DNA from: an uncultured bacterium | Lineage (GTDB): Bacteria > Verrucomicrobiota > Verrucomicrobiia > Verrucomicrobiales > Akkermansiaceae | Assembly: GCA_945831585.1 (NCBI GenBank) | Contig: CAMACY010000008.1 | Coordinates: 1-46,154, forward strand | Direction: 5' to 3' | Length of the DNA: 46,154 nucleotides | In this document: positions 24,716 to 32,838 of the stretch, in pieces | Layout of the letters: the number at the start of each line of letters is the position of its first letter | Numbering within the stretch: position 1 is the stretch's first letter | Made by a program: the position numbers and the translations under genes | The notes under the pieces: model-generated | Databases searched by the model: none | What the model was told of the DNA's origin: nothing | What the model saw: the letters and a program-made list of their open reading frames with translations, nothing else

Positions 24716-25078
24716 GTGAAATTCCACCCGTTTTCCCTCTTAGCGGTGCTGCTCGCTCTGAGCGGGGCAGCCTGCGCTCCCAAAACGACCGACCCCGAAC
24801 AGCTCCGCGCCATGCACGAGCAGAACGAGGCTCTGAGGCAGGACATCAACCGCATGCAGGCGCTCATCGAGCAGGCGGGGGAGGATGTCCCCGGGCTTGC
24901 GGAGCAGATTACCGCCGCTGAAACCGAGGCCGCCGCCCATATCAAGGAGCTGGACGCCCTGGACTCCCGCGAGACGCAGCTGCGCCTGCGCACCATCGAA
25001 TTGCAAGACAGGTTGGATGCCTTCCGCGCCTCGTTCCGCATGATGCAGAGTGAAATTGCCAACAGCCGCCGCTCATGA
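24716..25078 (+). CDS. Small exported coiled-coil protein, unknown function
   Basis: I do not recognise a family. The 120-aa product, read from the GTG at 24716, has a signal-like hydrophobic start (VKFHPFSLLAVLLALSGAAC). A Cys follows GAA, so it could be a lipoprotein with a poor lipobox or be cut by signal peptidase I. The rest is charged, Ala/Glu/Gln-rich and strongly helical (about residues 30-115), consistent with a coiled coil. A longer in-frame GTG start at 24665 would place extra residues over the promoter and spoil the signal sequence. The last four bases overlap the next gene (ATGA), so the two are translationally coupled. Confidence 0.7.
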   Translation: MKFHPFSLLAVLLALSGAACAPKTTDPEQLRAMHEQNEALRQDINRMQALIEQAGEDVPGLAEQITAAETEAAAHIKELDALDSRETQLRLRTIELQDRLDAFRASFRMMQSEIANSRRS

Positions 25079-26136
25079 GCCTCGCCACCAACAGCCCCAA
25101 GCCGCAGGGCACCCCCCGCATCCCCATTCGTCCCGTGCCCTCCCCCCTGCCCGGCTCCCCGGAGAACGCAGACGACAAGACGACCAAACCAAGCGCCGAC
25201 CCAGCCGCCGAACACGTGAGCGCCGAGGTCAAGACGGACACCACGCCCGCGCCGCAAGAGAAGGCGCCAAGCAGCACTCCCGACACCGAGAACAAGACCG
25301 CGCGCAAGCACGAGCGCGGCGGTCTGCTGCTCGACTGTCTGTTGGTGCTCCTGCTGACCGGTGCGCTGGGCGGCGGTATCTGGTACCTCCAGCGCGAGCT
25401 GGCCAAATACCGCATCCCCGGGCCGATGGAACAGGCTGCCGCGGCCAATGTGGAGCTCTGCCGCCAGCGCGAGGAGCTGCAGCCCGCCGCCTACCATGCG
25501 GACGAACAACTCCACCTGCGCCGCCGTCTCGCCGCCCTCGTGCAGAAAAACGAGGAGCTTAAGCGCCGTATCGAGGATAAGAAGCAGGCCATCGAAACCC
25601 AACATCAAAAAGTGCTGGCGGTGCAGCATGAAATCCGCCAGGAGGACAAAACCGCCCGCAGCGTGGCGCGCGGACTGCTGCCAGGCATGGCCATCGGCGA
25701 CGCCAGCACCACCACGGGGCGCATCTACAACAACGCCGTGATCTACCGTTTGGAGAGAGGGCTTATCACCCTGCGCACGCCCGAGGGGCAGGCGCGCTTC
25801 CCCACCAACATTCTGGTGAAGGACAGCCTGCCCGACATCGCGCGCTATGCCTTCGGACTGGATGATATGGTGGACATGAGCGACTTTGAAGTAACGAGCG
25901 ACCAGCCCGCTCCCAAACCCCGCAAGGGCAAGCTCATCCCCGCCAAAAGCGCCCCCAAGGCGGACAGCTCCCCCGCGGCGAGCAGCCCCACGGACTACGA
26001 GCCGACGGCCGGAGCCCCCGTAGTGGACACCAACGGCAACGCCACCACCACCCTGACGGCTCCCCCCGAGGACGAGCCAACGAGCGAGGCACCCGTGCAG
26101 AGCTGGCAGCCCCCCACCGGCGAGCTCCCGCTCTGA
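25075..26136 (+). CDS. Single-pass membrane protein with coiled coil and SH3-like segment, unknown function
   Basis: No named family recognised; 353 aa. Four parts can be seen. Residues 1-80 are Pro/Thr/Lys-rich and disordered. A transmembrane helix follows at about 83-104 (LLLDCLLVLLLTGALGGGIW). A coiled coil spans about 118-195. A compact segment spans about 197-272, with GRIYNNAVIYRLERGLITLR and GQARFPTNILVKDSLPDIA. The compact segment resembles a small beta-barrel module (Gly-x-x-Tyr-x-Asn ... Gly-x-Ala-x-x-Pro) common in Verrucomicrobiota and Planctomycetota proteins. The Pro/Ala/Thr-rich tail (273-353) is low complexity. With the 24716 gene it forms a coupled pair, probably at the cell envelope. 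Confidence 0.72.
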   Translation: MSLATNSPKPQGTPRIPIRPVPSPLPGSPENADDKTTKPSADPAAEHVSAEVKTDTTPAPQEKAPSSTPDTENKTARKHERGGLLLDCLLVLLLTGALGGGIWYLQRELAKYRIPGPMEQAAAANVELCRQREELQPAAYHADEQLHLRRRLAALVQKNEELKRRIEDKKQAIETQHQKVLAVQHEIRQEDKTARSVARGLLPGMAIGDASTTTGRIYNNAVIYRLERGLITLRTPEGQARFPTNILVKDSLPDIARYAFGLDDMVDMSDFEVTSDQPAPKPRKGKLIPAKSAPKADSSPAASSPTDYEPTAGAPVVDTNGNATTTLTAPPEDEPTSEAPVQSWQPPTGELPL

Positions 26137-26150
26137 GAACCGCTGTTCCC

Positions 26151-26200
26151 GACACACAGGGGCGCGCCCTCCCGCAAGGAAGGGCGCGCCCCTGTGTGTC
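26151..26200. terminator. Bidirectional terminator-like hairpin, 20-bp perfect stem
   Basis: The left arm 26151-26170 (GACACACAGGGGCGCGCCCT) pairs without mismatch with 26181-26200 around a 10-nt loop. It stands between the convergent genes ending at 26136 and 26260, so it can stop transcription from both sides. It lacks a T-run. Confidence 0.8.
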
Positions 26201-26259
26201 GGCAGCATCCGCAGCATCAGGCCGTTCGGTCGCGGCATGCAGCCGTGCGCGGCAACGCC

Positions 26260-27144
26260 TCAGTAATCGCGCCGCAGCAGATAATCGCTGATAGCCAGGA
26301 GAGGCTCGCGGCGCTTGGCGGAAAAGACCTCCAGCGCGGCTCGCGCCGAAGCCGTCAGCGCGCGCGCCTCGGCGCGCGCCGCCTCCAGCCCCATAAGCGC
26401 GGGATAAGTCGCCTTCTGCTCGCGGGCATCCTTGCCGATGCTCTTGCCCATCACCTCGGGGGTCGAAATCACATCGAGAATATCGTCAATAATCTGAAAG
26501 GCCAACCCGAGGTCGTGCCCGTAATCGGTGAGCGCCTCGAGCTGCTCGGCGGTGCATCCGGCTGACATACCGCCCAGACGCACGGACGCCATCAGCAGCG
26601 CGGCCGTCTTGCCCTTGTGGATGGCGCGCAGCTCATCGAGGCTCAGGCGGCGCCCCTCGCCCTCCAGATCGAGCACCTGCCCGCCCACGAGATTGAGACT
26701 ACCCGTGCGGTAGGCCAACTCAGCCACGTAGTCCCCCACATCGTAGCGCTCATTGCCCGGCACGCGGGCAAGAATCGCGAAAGCCTCCGTCAACAGGGCA
26801 TCGCCCGCCAGCACCGCAATTCCCTCGCCGAACACCTTGTGGTTCGTGGGGCGACCACGGCGCAGGTCATCGTTGTCCATGCAAGGCAAATCATCGTGGA
26901 TGAGGGTGTAGGTGTGCAGCACCTCGAGAGCGCAAGCCGCATTGAGCGCCGCCTCCTCACTGCCGCCGCAAGCCTTGGCCGCCTGCAAGCAAAGTAGCGG
27001 GCGAATGCGCTTGCCGCCCGCAAAGAGGCTGTAGCGCATGGCCTTATGCAGCGTGGTGGGTGCCACATCCTCCCCCGGCAGAAGCGCATCCAAACGCGCC
27101 TCCACCTTGGCAGCACAGTCCGCGACGAGAGCCTTGATATCCAT
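26260..27144 (-). CDS. ispA: Polyprenyl (farnesyl/geranylgeranyl) diphosphate synthase
   Basis: A trans-prenyltransferase of 294 aa that condenses isopentenyl diphosphate with allylic diphosphates. Motifs are GGKRIRPLL (43-51), the first Asp-rich motif DDLPCMDND (84-92, bacterial DDxxxxD form) followed by RRGRPTNHKVFGE, and the second Asp-rich motif IIDDILDV. Product length (C15 or C20) cannot be settled by reading, so the symbol is tentative. The start MDIKALVADCAAKVE at 27144 is preferred over an in-frame extension reaching into asd. It lies 23 bp downstream of asd and is probably co-transcribed. Confidence 0.9.
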   Translation of the reverse strand: MDIKALVADCAAKVEARLDALLPGEDVAPTTLHKAMRYSLFAGGKRIRPLLCLQAAKACGGSEEAALNAACALEVLHTYTLIHDDLPCMDNDDLRRGRPTNHKVFGEGIAVLAGDALLTEAFAILARVPGNERYDVGDYVAELAYRTGSLNLVGGQVLDLEGEGRRLSLDELRAIHKGKTAALLMASVRLGGMSAGCTAEQLEALTDYGHDLGLAFQIIDDILDVISTPEVMGKSIGKDAREQKATYPALMGLEAARAEARALTASARAALEVFSAKRREPLLAISDYLLRRDY

Positions 27145-27167
27145 GGCAAGAGCAAATGGAGCCAAAC

Positions 27168-28175
27168 TTACGCCTGCACCAGCAGCTCGGCAATCTGCAC
27201 GGCGTTGAGCGCCGCGCCCTTGCGCACCTGGTCGCCCACCACCCAGAGGTTCAGGGCGTTCTCCACCGCCAAATCCTTGCGGATGCGACCGACGTAGCAG
27301 GTGTCGCCGTTGGTGGAATCCAGCGGCGTGGGCCACACATTGTTGGCCGGGTCATCCATGAGCGCCACACCGGGCATGCCCGCGTAGCAGGCGCGCGCGC
27401 CCTCCGCATCCACCGGCTTCTCGAACTGCGCGATGCAGGAGATGGAATGGCTGCGGTACACGGGCACACGCACGCAGGTGCAGGTGACATTCAGCTCCGG
27501 CAAGCCCATAATCTTGCGACCCTCGTTGAGCATCTTGAGCTCCTCCTTGGTGTAGCCGCTGTCCGTGAACGCGTCGATCTGCGGCAGCACGTTGAAGGCA
27601 ATCTGGCGCGGGTAGGTGTGCATCTCCACGGGGTGCCCGTCGACGATGGCGCGCACCTGGTTCTCCAGCTCGGTGATGCCGTGTTGCCCGCTGCCGCTCA
27701 CCGCCTGGTAGCTGCTGGCAATAATCGTCTTGAGCCCGTACTTGAGGTGCAGCGGGTAGAGCGCCATCAGGGTGATGATGGTCGTGCAGTTGGGGTTGGC
27801 GATGATGTTGCGCGGGTGATTCAGCGCAGCGCTGCCGTTGATTTCCGGCACCACCAGCGGCACATCGGCCTCCTGGCGGAACGCGGAGGAATTGTCGATG
27901 ACCACGGCGCCCGCCGCTGCCGCGATGGGGGCAAAGCGGCGCGAAATATCCCCCCCGGCGGAGAAGAGCGCGATGTCGACATCGCCGAAGGACGCCTCCG
28001 TCAACTCCTCCACCGTGCGCATCTGCCCGCGGAAGCGCACCTGCTTGCCCGCCGAGCGCTTAGAGGCCAGCAGCTTGAGCGAGGCCAGCGGAAAATGGCG
28101 GGTCTCAAGGCAAGACAGGATTTCAACGCCCACCGCTCCGGTGGCGCCCACAATGGCTACTCTGGGGGTATTCAT
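27168..28175 (-). CDS. asd: Aspartate-semialdehyde dehydrogenase
   Basis: The enzyme reduces aspartyl phosphate to the semialdehyde in lysine, threonine, methionine and diaminopimelate synthesis. In 335 aa the NADP-binding VAIVGATGAVG (6-16) and the catalytic Cys130 in IIANPNCTT are clear. GSGQHGITELENQV and a late conserved His region are also present. It belongs to the shorter Gram-positive-like/Asd2 class rather than the E. coli type. The start at 28175 fits the Rossmann N-terminus; extending further would run through its promoter. It heads an operon with the prenyl synthase. It is divergent from kdsB. Confidence 0.95.
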   Translation of the reverse strand: MNTPRVAIVGATGAVGVEILSCLETRHFPLASLKLLASKRSAGKQVRFRGQMRTVEELTEASFGDVDIALFSAGGDISRRFAPIAAAAGAVVIDNSSAFRQEADVPLVVPEINGSAALNHPRNIIANPNCTTIITLMALYPLHLKYGLKTIIASSYQAVSGSGQHGITELENQVRAIVDGHPVEMHTYPRQIAFNVLPQIDAFTDSGYTKEELKMLNEGRKIMGLPELNVTCTCVRVPVYRSHSISCIAQFEKPVDAEGARACYAGMPGVALMDDPANNVWPTPLDSTNGDTCYVGRIRKDLAVENALNLWVVGDQVRKGAALNAVQIAELLVQA

Positions 28176-28227
28176 GGTCACGTTCACTGGGTGAAATCGG
28201 CACCCTCTGCGGGTGCATGCGCACGCG

Positions 28228-28255
28228 AGTATACAGGAAACGCCCTGCTTTTCAA
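28228..28255 (-). promoter_or_regulatory. Promoter of asd
   Basis: On the minus strand TTGAAA (28255-28250), 16 bp and TATACT (28233-28228). The leader of about 45 nt contains a GCACCC/GGGTGC hairpin with a 5-nt loop at 28200-28216. Confidence 0.65.
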
Positions 28256-28273
28256 GCGCAAACCTCTTTTTTC

Positions 28274-28303
28274 TTGGCAAGCGGGGGGAGATGAGAGTAG
28301 AAT
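28274..28303 (+). promoter_or_regulatory. Promoter of kdsB-uppS
   Basis: TTGGCA (28274-28279), 18 bp and TAGAAT (28298-28303). The predicted leader is about 29 nt. It lies back to back with the asd promoter. Confidence 0.6.
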
Positions 28304-28338
28304 CCGAGCAGACGCACGAGCGCTTCCCCCCTCTCACC

Positions 28339-29160
28339 ATGTCACAGCCCATTCTCATCGTTATTCCCGCCCGCTATGCCTCCACCCGCCTGCCCGGCAA
28401 GCCCCTGGTGAAAATCGCCGGGGTCGAGATGATCAAACGCGTGGCCGACATCGCCGCGAGCATCTGCCGGCACAACGACAACTGCCGCTACGTCGTCGCC
28501 ACGGATGATCAGCGCATCGTCGACTACTGCGCGGGCGCCGACATCCCCGCCGTGATGACGAGCGAAAGCTGCCGCAGCGGCACGGAGCGCTGCTGGGATG
28601 CCGTGGGGCAGCAGGAAAACGCCCCGGCCTTCATCATCAATCTGCAGGGCGACAACCCACTCTGCCCCCCCTGGGTCATCCAGCAGCTCATCGACGCGTG
28701 GAAAAGCGCCCCGGCCGATGTCTTCACCCCCTGCATCCACCTCGACTGGGCAGAGTATGACCGCCTGACGGAGAGCAAGAAAACAACCCCCTACAGCGGC
28801 ACCACCGTGCTGGTGGACAAGGACGGTTACGCGCTGGCCTTCTCCAAGAGCACCATTCCCGCCATCCGCAAGCCCGAAAAAGCGCGCGAGCTGCTGGAGA
28901 AGAGCCCCGTGCGCCGCCATGTCGGCCTCTACGCCTACACCTACGCCGCGCTGAAGAACTACTTCGAGCTGCCCGAATCGGACTACGAAAAGGGCTGCGT
29001 GGAGGGGCTGGAGCAGATGCGCTTCCTCTACAACGGGCTGCGAGTCAAGATGGTGGAGGTCAACTACCGCGGGCGCAAGACCACGAGCGGCGTCGACTCC
29101 CCCGAGGATGTCGCCCGTGTGGAGGCCATTCTGGCGGAGTACGGTGAGTACGAGCTCTAA
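28339..29160 (+). CDS. kdsB: CMP-KDO synthetase (3-deoxy-manno-octulosonate cytidylyltransferase)
   Basis: The enzyme activates KDO with CTP for LPS inner-core synthesis, so the organism makes KDO-containing LPS. The 273-aa product starts with ILIVIPARYASTRLPGKPL, the signature of the family. It continues with VVATDDQRI, SGTERCWDA and NLQGDNPLCPP, though the usual QGDEP reads QGDNP. It also has RHVGLYAYTY and GVDSPEDVARVE near the end. The start at 28339 follows a promoter with a 29-nt leader. It lies 8 bp before uppS. Confidence 0.93.
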   Translation: MSQPILIVIPARYASTRLPGKPLVKIAGVEMIKRVADIAASICRHNDNCRYVVATDDQRIVDYCAGADIPAVMTSESCRSGTERCWDAVGQQENAPAFIINLQGDNPLCPPWVIQQLIDAWKSAPADVFTPCIHLDWAEYDRLTESKKTTPYSGTTVLVDKDGYALAFSKSTIPAIRKPEKARELLEKSPVRRHVGLYAYTYAALKNYFELPESDYEKGCVEGLEQMRFLYNGLRVKMVEVNYRGRKTTSGVDSPEDVARVEAILAEYGEYEL

Positions 29161-29168
29161 GCGCAGCC

Positions 29169-29897
29169 ATGAGCAGCAAAGACAGCCCCAAGCTTCCGCA
29201 GCACCTAGCCATCATCATGGATGGCAACGGCCGCTGGGCCGCTCGGCACCGCCTGCCCCGCGCCAAGGGGCACGAGCACGGCGGCAAGACGGTGCAGCGC
29301 GTCATCGACCTCTGTCTGGAAAAAGGCATTCCGTGGCTGACCCTCTATGCCTTTTCCACGGAAAACTGGGGACGCTCGGCGCTGGAGGTGAGCGCCCTCA
29401 TGCACATGCTCAAAAAATACCTGCGCGAGCGACTGCCCGAGATGCAGGAAAAGCAGGTGCGCATGCACGCCATCGGCGAGCTGCACATGCTGCCCGCCGA
29501 CTGCCGCGAGGAGCTCGACCGCTGCATCCGCGAGACGCAGCACAACCGCGCCCTCAACGTCGTGCTGGCGCTCTCCTACGGCTCGCGGCAGGAAATCACC
29601 GCCGCCGCGCGCCGGCTGGCCGAGCAAGTGCAAGCCGGGCAGCTGCAACCCGCCGACATCACCCCGGAGCTGCTGGCGCAGCAGCTCTACACAGCGGGCA
29701 TGCCCGACCCCGACCTGCTCATCCGCACCAGCGGCGAGCTGCGCCTGAGCAACTACCTGCTCTGGCAGCTCTCCTACGCAGAAATCTACGTCACCGACGT
29801 ACTTTGGCCGGATTTTGATCGCGACGACCTGGAAGCCGCCCTCGCCTCCTACTCCTCGCGCGAGCGTCGCTTCGGCAAGCGCCGCAGTAAGGGCTAA
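29169..29897 (+). CDS. uppS: Isoprenyl (undecaprenyl) diphosphate synthase
   Basis: A cis-prenyltransferase of 242 aa that makes the C55 carrier lipid for peptidoglycan and LPS. Motifs are IIMDGNGRWA (catalytic Asp18), GHEHGGKTV, LTLYAFSTENWGR and the C-terminal PDLLIRTSGELRLSNYLLWQ with SYAEIYVTDVLWPDF. Family length is typical. It follows kdsB by 8 bp on the same transcript, grouping two envelope-precursor enzymes. Confidence 0.96.
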   Translation: MSSKDSPKLPQHLAIIMDGNGRWAARHRLPRAKGHEHGGKTVQRVIDLCLEKGIPWLTLYAFSTENWGRSALEVSALMHMLKKYLRERLPEMQEKQVRMHAIGELHMLPADCREELDRCIRETQHNRALNVVLALSYGSRQEITAAARRLAEQVQAGQLQPADITPELLAQQLYTAGMPDPDLLIRTSGELRLSNYLLWQLSYAEIYVTDVLWPDFDRDDLEAALASYSSRERRFGKRRSKG

Positions 29898-29931
29898 GCA
29901 CCGGGAGAGGTGCCGGCTCCTCGCCAAGCGC

Positions 29932-29961
29932 TAAAAAGGGAGAGACCAAGCGGTCTCTCCC
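29932..29961 (-). terminator. Intrinsic terminator of the QueD-like gene
   Basis: The 10-bp perfect stem GGGAGAGACC/GGTCTCTCCC with a 4-nt loop is followed on the minus strand by TTTTT (29937-29933). It ends transcription arriving from 29992 and also blocks read-through from uppS. Confidence 0.85.
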
Positions 29962-29991
29962 GGTGAGTGATGCGTCTGAATACGCAGGGGC

Positions 29992-30594
29992 TTACTTCTT
30001 CTTCTTGTAGCCGCACTTGGGGCAACTGCCGTCTTTGTCCAGCGCGATACCGCAGAGCGGGCAGCGGTCGATGCTCCCCTTGACCTCAAACTCGCAGGAG
30101 GCGGCGTTGACGCCGCTCGTGAAGGTGATTTTGGCGATGTTGAGCTTGTCCTTGAGCAGTGCGTAGACCATCTTGATCATGCCCTCCACCGTCATGGTCT
30201 CCTTGGTGACCACCAGGCGGCAGTCGGGGTAGGCGGTGCAGAGCTCGTTGCTGAAGGCCTCGCCCTTCATGGTGTTGGTGCGGTGGCCGTTCTTGATGCC
30301 CTGCTTCTCGTAGACATCCAGAATGGCGGGCAGCAGCGGGTCGTCCTCGCGCAGAATCAGCGCGTGGTCGAAGTTTTTGAGGACCTCCCAAGCCGTCTTT
30401 TGAATCTCGTTGCAGGGGAACACCATGTTCACGCCCGGCTCCACGCTGTCCTCCACCTCGATGGTGAGCACACCCGTGTGACCGTGCAGATACTGGGCTT
30501 CGCCCTGAAAACGATAGAAACGGTGGGCATACTGAATGTCAAGTGTCGTAATACTTCTCATGACTGTAAATAGGTATTGTTCTTTAGCGGTCAT
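29992..30594 (-). CDS. QueD/6-pyruvoyltetrahydropterin synthase-like protein with C-terminal zinc ribbon
   Basis: A 200-aa T-fold enzyme. Zinc ligands His24 (YAHRF), His37 and His39 (LHGH) are present, as are NFDHALILREDDPLL and the TVEGM region with the conserved Glu. The catalytic Cys that QueD and PTPS carry four residues before the HGH motif is replaced by Ala33, with a Glu (Glu32) next to it. The last 30 residues form a two-CxxC zinc ribbon (CPLCGIALDKDGSCPKCGY), uncommon for QueD. The activity may therefore differ from queuosine synthesis, possibly folate (PTPS-III-like). ATG 30594 is used; ATG 30561 (MRSITTL) is an alternative start. A terminator follows. Confidence 0.82.
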   Translation of the reverse strand: MTAKEQYLFTVMRSITTLDIQYAHRFYRFQGEAQYLHGHTGVLTIEVEDSVEPGVNMVFPCNEIQKTAWEVLKNFDHALILREDDPLLPAILDVYEKQGIKNGHRTNTMKGEAFSNELCTAYPDCRLVVTKETMTVEGMIKMVYALLKDKLNIAKITFTSGVNAASCEFEVKGSIDRCPLCGIALDKDGSCPKCGYKKKK

Positions 30595-30611
30595 GTAACC
30601 GCTGAGCCTAT

Positions 30612-30641
30612 TTTATAATTATTCTAATTATAAACAAGCAA
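30612..30641 (-). promoter_or_regulatory. AT-rich promoter of the QueD-like gene
   Basis: The 74-bp gap after maf is markedly AT-rich. On the minus strand TTGCTT (30641-30636), 18 bp and TATAAA (30617-30612) give a start near 30605, about 11 nt before the ATG at 30594. Overlapping alternative -10 boxes exist. Confidence 0.5.
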
Positions 30642-30668
30642 AAAAACTATCTTTTCGGCAGAAAAGTG

Positions 30669-31223
30669 CTAGGGGCGCCCCCGCAGCACCTCCAGCAGTT
30701 GCCGCACGGGGAGCCCAATGACGTTGTCGACATCGCCCTCTACGCTCTCGACAATGAGCTCACTTTTTTCCTGCATGGCATAGGCGCCGGCTTTGTCGAG
30801 CACGTAGACCTCGCTCAGGTAGCGGCGGATGTCCTCCGCGCTCATGCGGCGGAAGCGCACATAGCTCTTGACGGCAAAATCGCGCCGCTCGCCGCCGGGC
30901 ATGTACACCGCCACTGCCGTGCACACGCAATGGGTGCGCCCCTGCAGCTCGCGGAGCATGCGCGCGGCGTCGGCCTCGTCGCTCGGTTTGCCGAGGGGGT
31001 GCCCGTCGATGAACACGAGCGTATCGGCACCCACCACGGTGTCCCCGGGGTGCTGCGCCGCCACGGCACCTGCCTTGAGGGCGGCATTGCGGGCGCAGAG
31101 CTCCTCCGGCGGCAGGGTGGGGTCGTCCAGCTCTTCGCAGGGCAGCGTTTCCACCCGGAACTCGACCCCCTCGCGCTGCAACAGGTCGCGGCGGCGGGGG
31201 GACTGGGACGCGAGAATCAGCAT
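30669..31223 (-). CDS. maf: Maf-family nucleoside triphosphate pyrophosphatase
   Basis: A house-cleaning pyrophosphatase (dTTP/UTP or modified nucleotide) of 184 aa. It has the N-terminal LILASQSPRRRDLL, then VVGADTLVF with the catalytic Asp, KPSDEADAARMLRELQG and YAMQEKSELIVESVEGDVDNVIGLPV, all typical of the family. It begins 1 bp after the ilvA stop and therefore belongs to the ilvA transcript. Confidence 0.94.
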   Translation of the reverse strand: MLILASQSPRRRDLLQREGVEFRVETLPCEELDDPTLPPEELCARNAALKAGAVAAQHPGDTVVGADTLVFIDGHPLGKPSDEADAARMLRELQGRTHCVCTAVAVYMPGGERRDFAVKSYVRFRRMSAEDIRRYLSEVYVLDKAGAYAMQEKSELIVESVEGDVDNVIGLPVRQLLEVLRGRP

Positions 31224-31224
31224 C

Positions 31225-32787
31225 TTACTCGGCGGGGCTCATGCGGTCCAACACGCGGTGGCGCACGTCGTCGGGCAGCTCGTGAATACTTTGGATGGTC
31301 GTACCGCGCAGGGTGTTAGCGAGGGCTCGACAGGCGTCGCGATCCTCGCGGCTGGCGAATTCAAGCCCCACAAGGGCGCGCCCGACCACCTCGCCGCTGT
31401 ACTGGTAGTTGAAGTAGCAGAGGTTGGCGTACTCGCCCATCGCGCGCATGAACTCCGTGAAGGCTCCGGGGCGCTCGGGGAACTCGATGACGAAGAAGAC
31501 CGGGTGGTGCAGACGCTCGCGGTCGTAGGAAATCATGCGGAAGCGCACATCGGCATCGTTGGTGACATCGCGCGCCTCCAGCCCGAAGCGCGCCAGACGC
31601 CGGCGGATGTCTTCGAACTGCTCATCCGTGCCCAGCACGCCGAAGACGGGGTGCTGAATCTCGCCCGCCAGGCGCCCGTACTGCACATCCGTCAGCAACA
31701 CGCCCTCGGGGATATTTTCAAGGTATTTGAGGATTTCGCCCCGGCGCGTCACCATGGGGATCTGCAGGTAGCGCTGGCGGCGCTTGGGCTCGCTGCTCAC
31801 CCCGGCGCGTGCTGCAACCACCCCGAAGCGCGAGAAATCCATGTTGGCGCCGGAGAGCACCACCAAGCATTTCTCGCCGGGGCGCAGGCGCCCGGCGGCC
31901 TCGTCCTGCAGCAGCGCGGCCAGCCCCATGGCGCCGCTGGGCTCCGTCACCGTGCGGTTGCTCGTCCACAGCGTGCGGATGGCGCGGCAGACCTCCTCGT
32001 TGCTCACGGTCACAAAACCATCCAGCAGCTCGCGGCAGATCTCGAACGTGTATTCGCCCGCCTGGCGCACCGCCGTGCCGTCGCAGAACACATCCACATA
32101 GGGCAGCACACCGCGCGCGCCGCTCTCCACCGCCAGCTTCATGGAGGCTTGATCGACCCCCTCCACGCCGATGCAGCGGCACTGCGGCCAAAAATGCTTG
32201 AACCAGCAGGCGCAGCCCGCAGCCAGCCCACCCCCGCCGATTTGGAGATACACACGGTCAAAGGAGCCCATGCCGCTCATCACCACCTCATCGGCCAGCG
32301 TCCCCTGCCCGCCCATGGTGCGCAGGTCGTCGTAGGGGTGGACGAAGGTCAGCCCCTCGGCCTCGGCAAAGGCGTGCGCGGCCGCCGAGGCGGCGTCGTA
32401 GGAGTCGCCCGTGAGCACGATGTGCACGTGCTCGCCGCCGTGCATGCGCACGGCGTTCTGCTTGACCTGCGGCGTGGAGCGCGGCATGAAAATATGCGCC
32501 CGGCAGCCCAGGCGCGCCGCCGCCAGCGCCACCCCCTGCGCGTGGTTGCCCGCGCTGGCGGCGACCACGCCGCGCGCGCGCTCCTCCGGGGGCAGCTTGG
32601 CCATGCAGTTATAGGCGCCGCGCCATTTGTAGGCTTTGATGGGTCCCAGATCCTCGCGCTTGACGAAGACGCGCGCCTGACAGTCGGGCAGGCAGAGCTC
32701 CTGCAGTGGCGTGGGGGAGCCGACGGCATACACCCGCTGGCGCGCTTGGAGAATTTCCTCAAAAAGCTGATTGTTCAACTCACTCAT
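31225..32787 (-). CDS. ilvA: Threonine dehydratase (biosynthetic)
   Basis: The enzyme deaminates threonine to 2-oxobutyrate for isoleucine synthesis. The 520-aa product has a PLP fold with Lys54 in KAYKWRGAYN and ASAGNHAQGVA. The glycine loop reads IGGGGLAAG. The C-terminal third (about 340-520) consists of regulatory ACT-like domains (GVLLTDVQYGRLAG, FFVIEFPERPGAF), as in the feedback-inhibited anabolic form. The start MSELNNQLF at 32787 is chosen because a 14-residue in-frame extension would cross the promoter. The -10 box lies 13 nt upstream, so the leader is only about 6 nt. maf follows directly. Confidence 0.94.
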   Translation of the reverse strand: MSELNNQLFEEILQARQRVYAVGSPTPLQELCLPDCQARVFVKREDLGPIKAYKWRGAYNCMAKLPPEERARGVVAASAGNHAQGVALAAARLGCRAHIFMPRSTPQVKQNAVRMHGGEHVHIVLTGDSYDAASAAAHAFAEAEGLTFVHPYDDLRTMGGQGTLADEVVMSGMGSFDRVYLQIGGGGLAAGCACWFKHFWPQCRCIGVEGVDQASMKLAVESGARGVLPYVDVFCDGTAVRQAGEYTFEICRELLDGFVTVSNEEVCRAIRTLWTSNRTVTEPSGAMGLAALLQDEAAGRLRPGEKCLVVLSGANMDFSRFGVVAARAGVSSEPKRRQRYLQIPMVTRRGEILKYLENIPEGVLLTDVQYGRLAGEIQHPVFGVLGTDEQFEDIRRRLARFGLEARDVTNDADVRFRMISYDRERLHHPVFFVIEFPERPGAFTEFMRAMGEYANLCYFNYQYSGEVVGRALVGLEFASREDRDACRALANTLRGTTIQSIHELPDDVRHRVLDRMSPAE

Positions 32788-32800
32788 ATCGTATGGGGGG

Positions 32801-32829
32801 ATTTTACACCCCTCCCCGATGCTTGGCAA
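32801..32829 (-). promoter_or_regulatory. Promoter of ilvA-maf, very short leader
   Basis: On the minus strand TTGCCA (32829-32824), 17 bp and TAAAAT (32806-32801) end 13 nt before the ATG. Confidence 0.6.
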
Positions 32830-32838
32830 GCGTGTTTC

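Noticed and set aside
24616..26238. N-terminal extension of the C_GCAxxG_C_C protein to 645 aa
   Set aside because: The extension is antisense to the 24716-26136 module and carries no domain. The family-like start is at 24615 with a promoter directly before it.
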